NCBI GenBank assembly: GCA_003520145.1
Contig: DOVJ01000231.1
Span: forward strand, 3,528 to 8,616
Direction of reading: 5' to 3'
Length of the DNA: 5,089 nt
Origin: Eubacterium sp.
Lineage (GTDB): Bacteria; Bacillota; Clostridia; Lachnospirales; Lachnospiraceae
This document shows positions 4,984 through 5,089 of this stretch, piece by piece. The notes under the pieces were generated by a model. The model saw only the letters and a list, made by a program, of their open reading frames with translations. It did no database searches and was not told the origin of the DNA. Position 1 is the first letter of the stretch, and each line of letters starts with the position of its first letter. The translations under genes and the position numbers were made by a program.

Positions 4984-5089
4984 TTATGATGCCTCACCAA
5001 GCATATCATGAATATATGTCCGCAAGCCATCCTCCGTATCTATCCCATATTTTTGGTTTATCAAGATATAATACTTCATGATCCTCTCT
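4984..5089 (-). CDS. Probable 3' end of an unidentified upstream gene, or a small ORF
   Basis: A minus-strand frame is open from the window edge to a TAA at 4986-4984. It reads ERIMKYYILINQKYG at the edge and ends HDMLGEAS. It could be the C-terminus of a larger protein running off the window. Alternatively, it could be a 31-aa peptide beginning at the ATG at 5079, which has AGAGAGG three bases before it (too close for an ideal ribosome site). A second frame is also open from the edge, reading EDHEVLYLDKPKIWDRYGG and stopping with TGA near 5009, so the frame choice is uncertain. No family is recognised. The 47-base gap to the antitoxin-like gene and the shared strand would allow co-transcription. 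Confidence 0.35.
   Translation of the reverse strand, partial: ERIMKYYILINQKYGIDTEDGLRTYIHDMLGEAS

Overview
The window reads as chromosomal DNA of a low-to-mid GC Firmicute. The best guess is a clostridial Lachnospiraceae relative (Butyrivibrio/Roseburia-like). This rests on the style of the HD protein and sensor kinase, the TTG starts with strong AGGAGG-type ribosome sites, and the extended -10 promoters. The taxon is inferred from protein flavour only.

Layout, left to right. Positions 1-60 hold nothing certain. At 61-116 lies a factor-independent terminator for the minus strand. At 119-317 lies a striking tandem array of about 17.5 units of an 11/12-bp repeat (ACTTCAAT plus a variable 3-4 bases). 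It fills the space between the terminator and the last gene of a minus-strand operon. That operon runs from about 2686 down to 68 and encodes a LiaS/DesK/NarX-type membrane histidine kinase (2627-1533), a NarL/LuxR-type response regulator (1530-904) and an HD-domain, YfbR-like nucleotide hydrolase (895-308). Gene spacing is 2 bp, then a close junction in which the HD gene's ribosome site overlaps the regulator's stop. The kinase has a convincing promoter with a 17-bp spacer. Immediately downstream of the predicted +1 is a 10-bp hairpin followed by a short U-run, which could be an attenuator, a 5' stabiliser or an operator.

Divergently transcribed on the plus strand is a MocR/GabR/PdxR-type regulator (2830-4194), with a GntR-type winged helix fused to a fold-type I aminotransferase domain. 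An 8-bp inverted repeat (CATACGGT...ACCGTATG) lies between the two divergent promoters, overlapping the MocR promoter and upstream of the kinase promoter. It is the obvious candidate for shared control. A long near-perfect hairpin at 4223-4273 ends the MocR gene and probably also the convergent gene on its right.

At the right end, a minus-strand gene (4936-4331) encodes an AbiEi-type antitoxin-like protein with no AbiEii toxin gene following it. The last 150 bases carry its ribosome site and the probable end of another minus-strand gene that runs off the window.

Working model (inference): a membrane kinase and its regulator sense an envelope or small-molecule signal. They are co-expressed with a nucleotide-hydrolysing HD enzyme, and a PLP-responsive MocR protein next door shares the control region. 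The most unusual element is the repeat array, which would be transcribed as the operon's 3' untranslated region.
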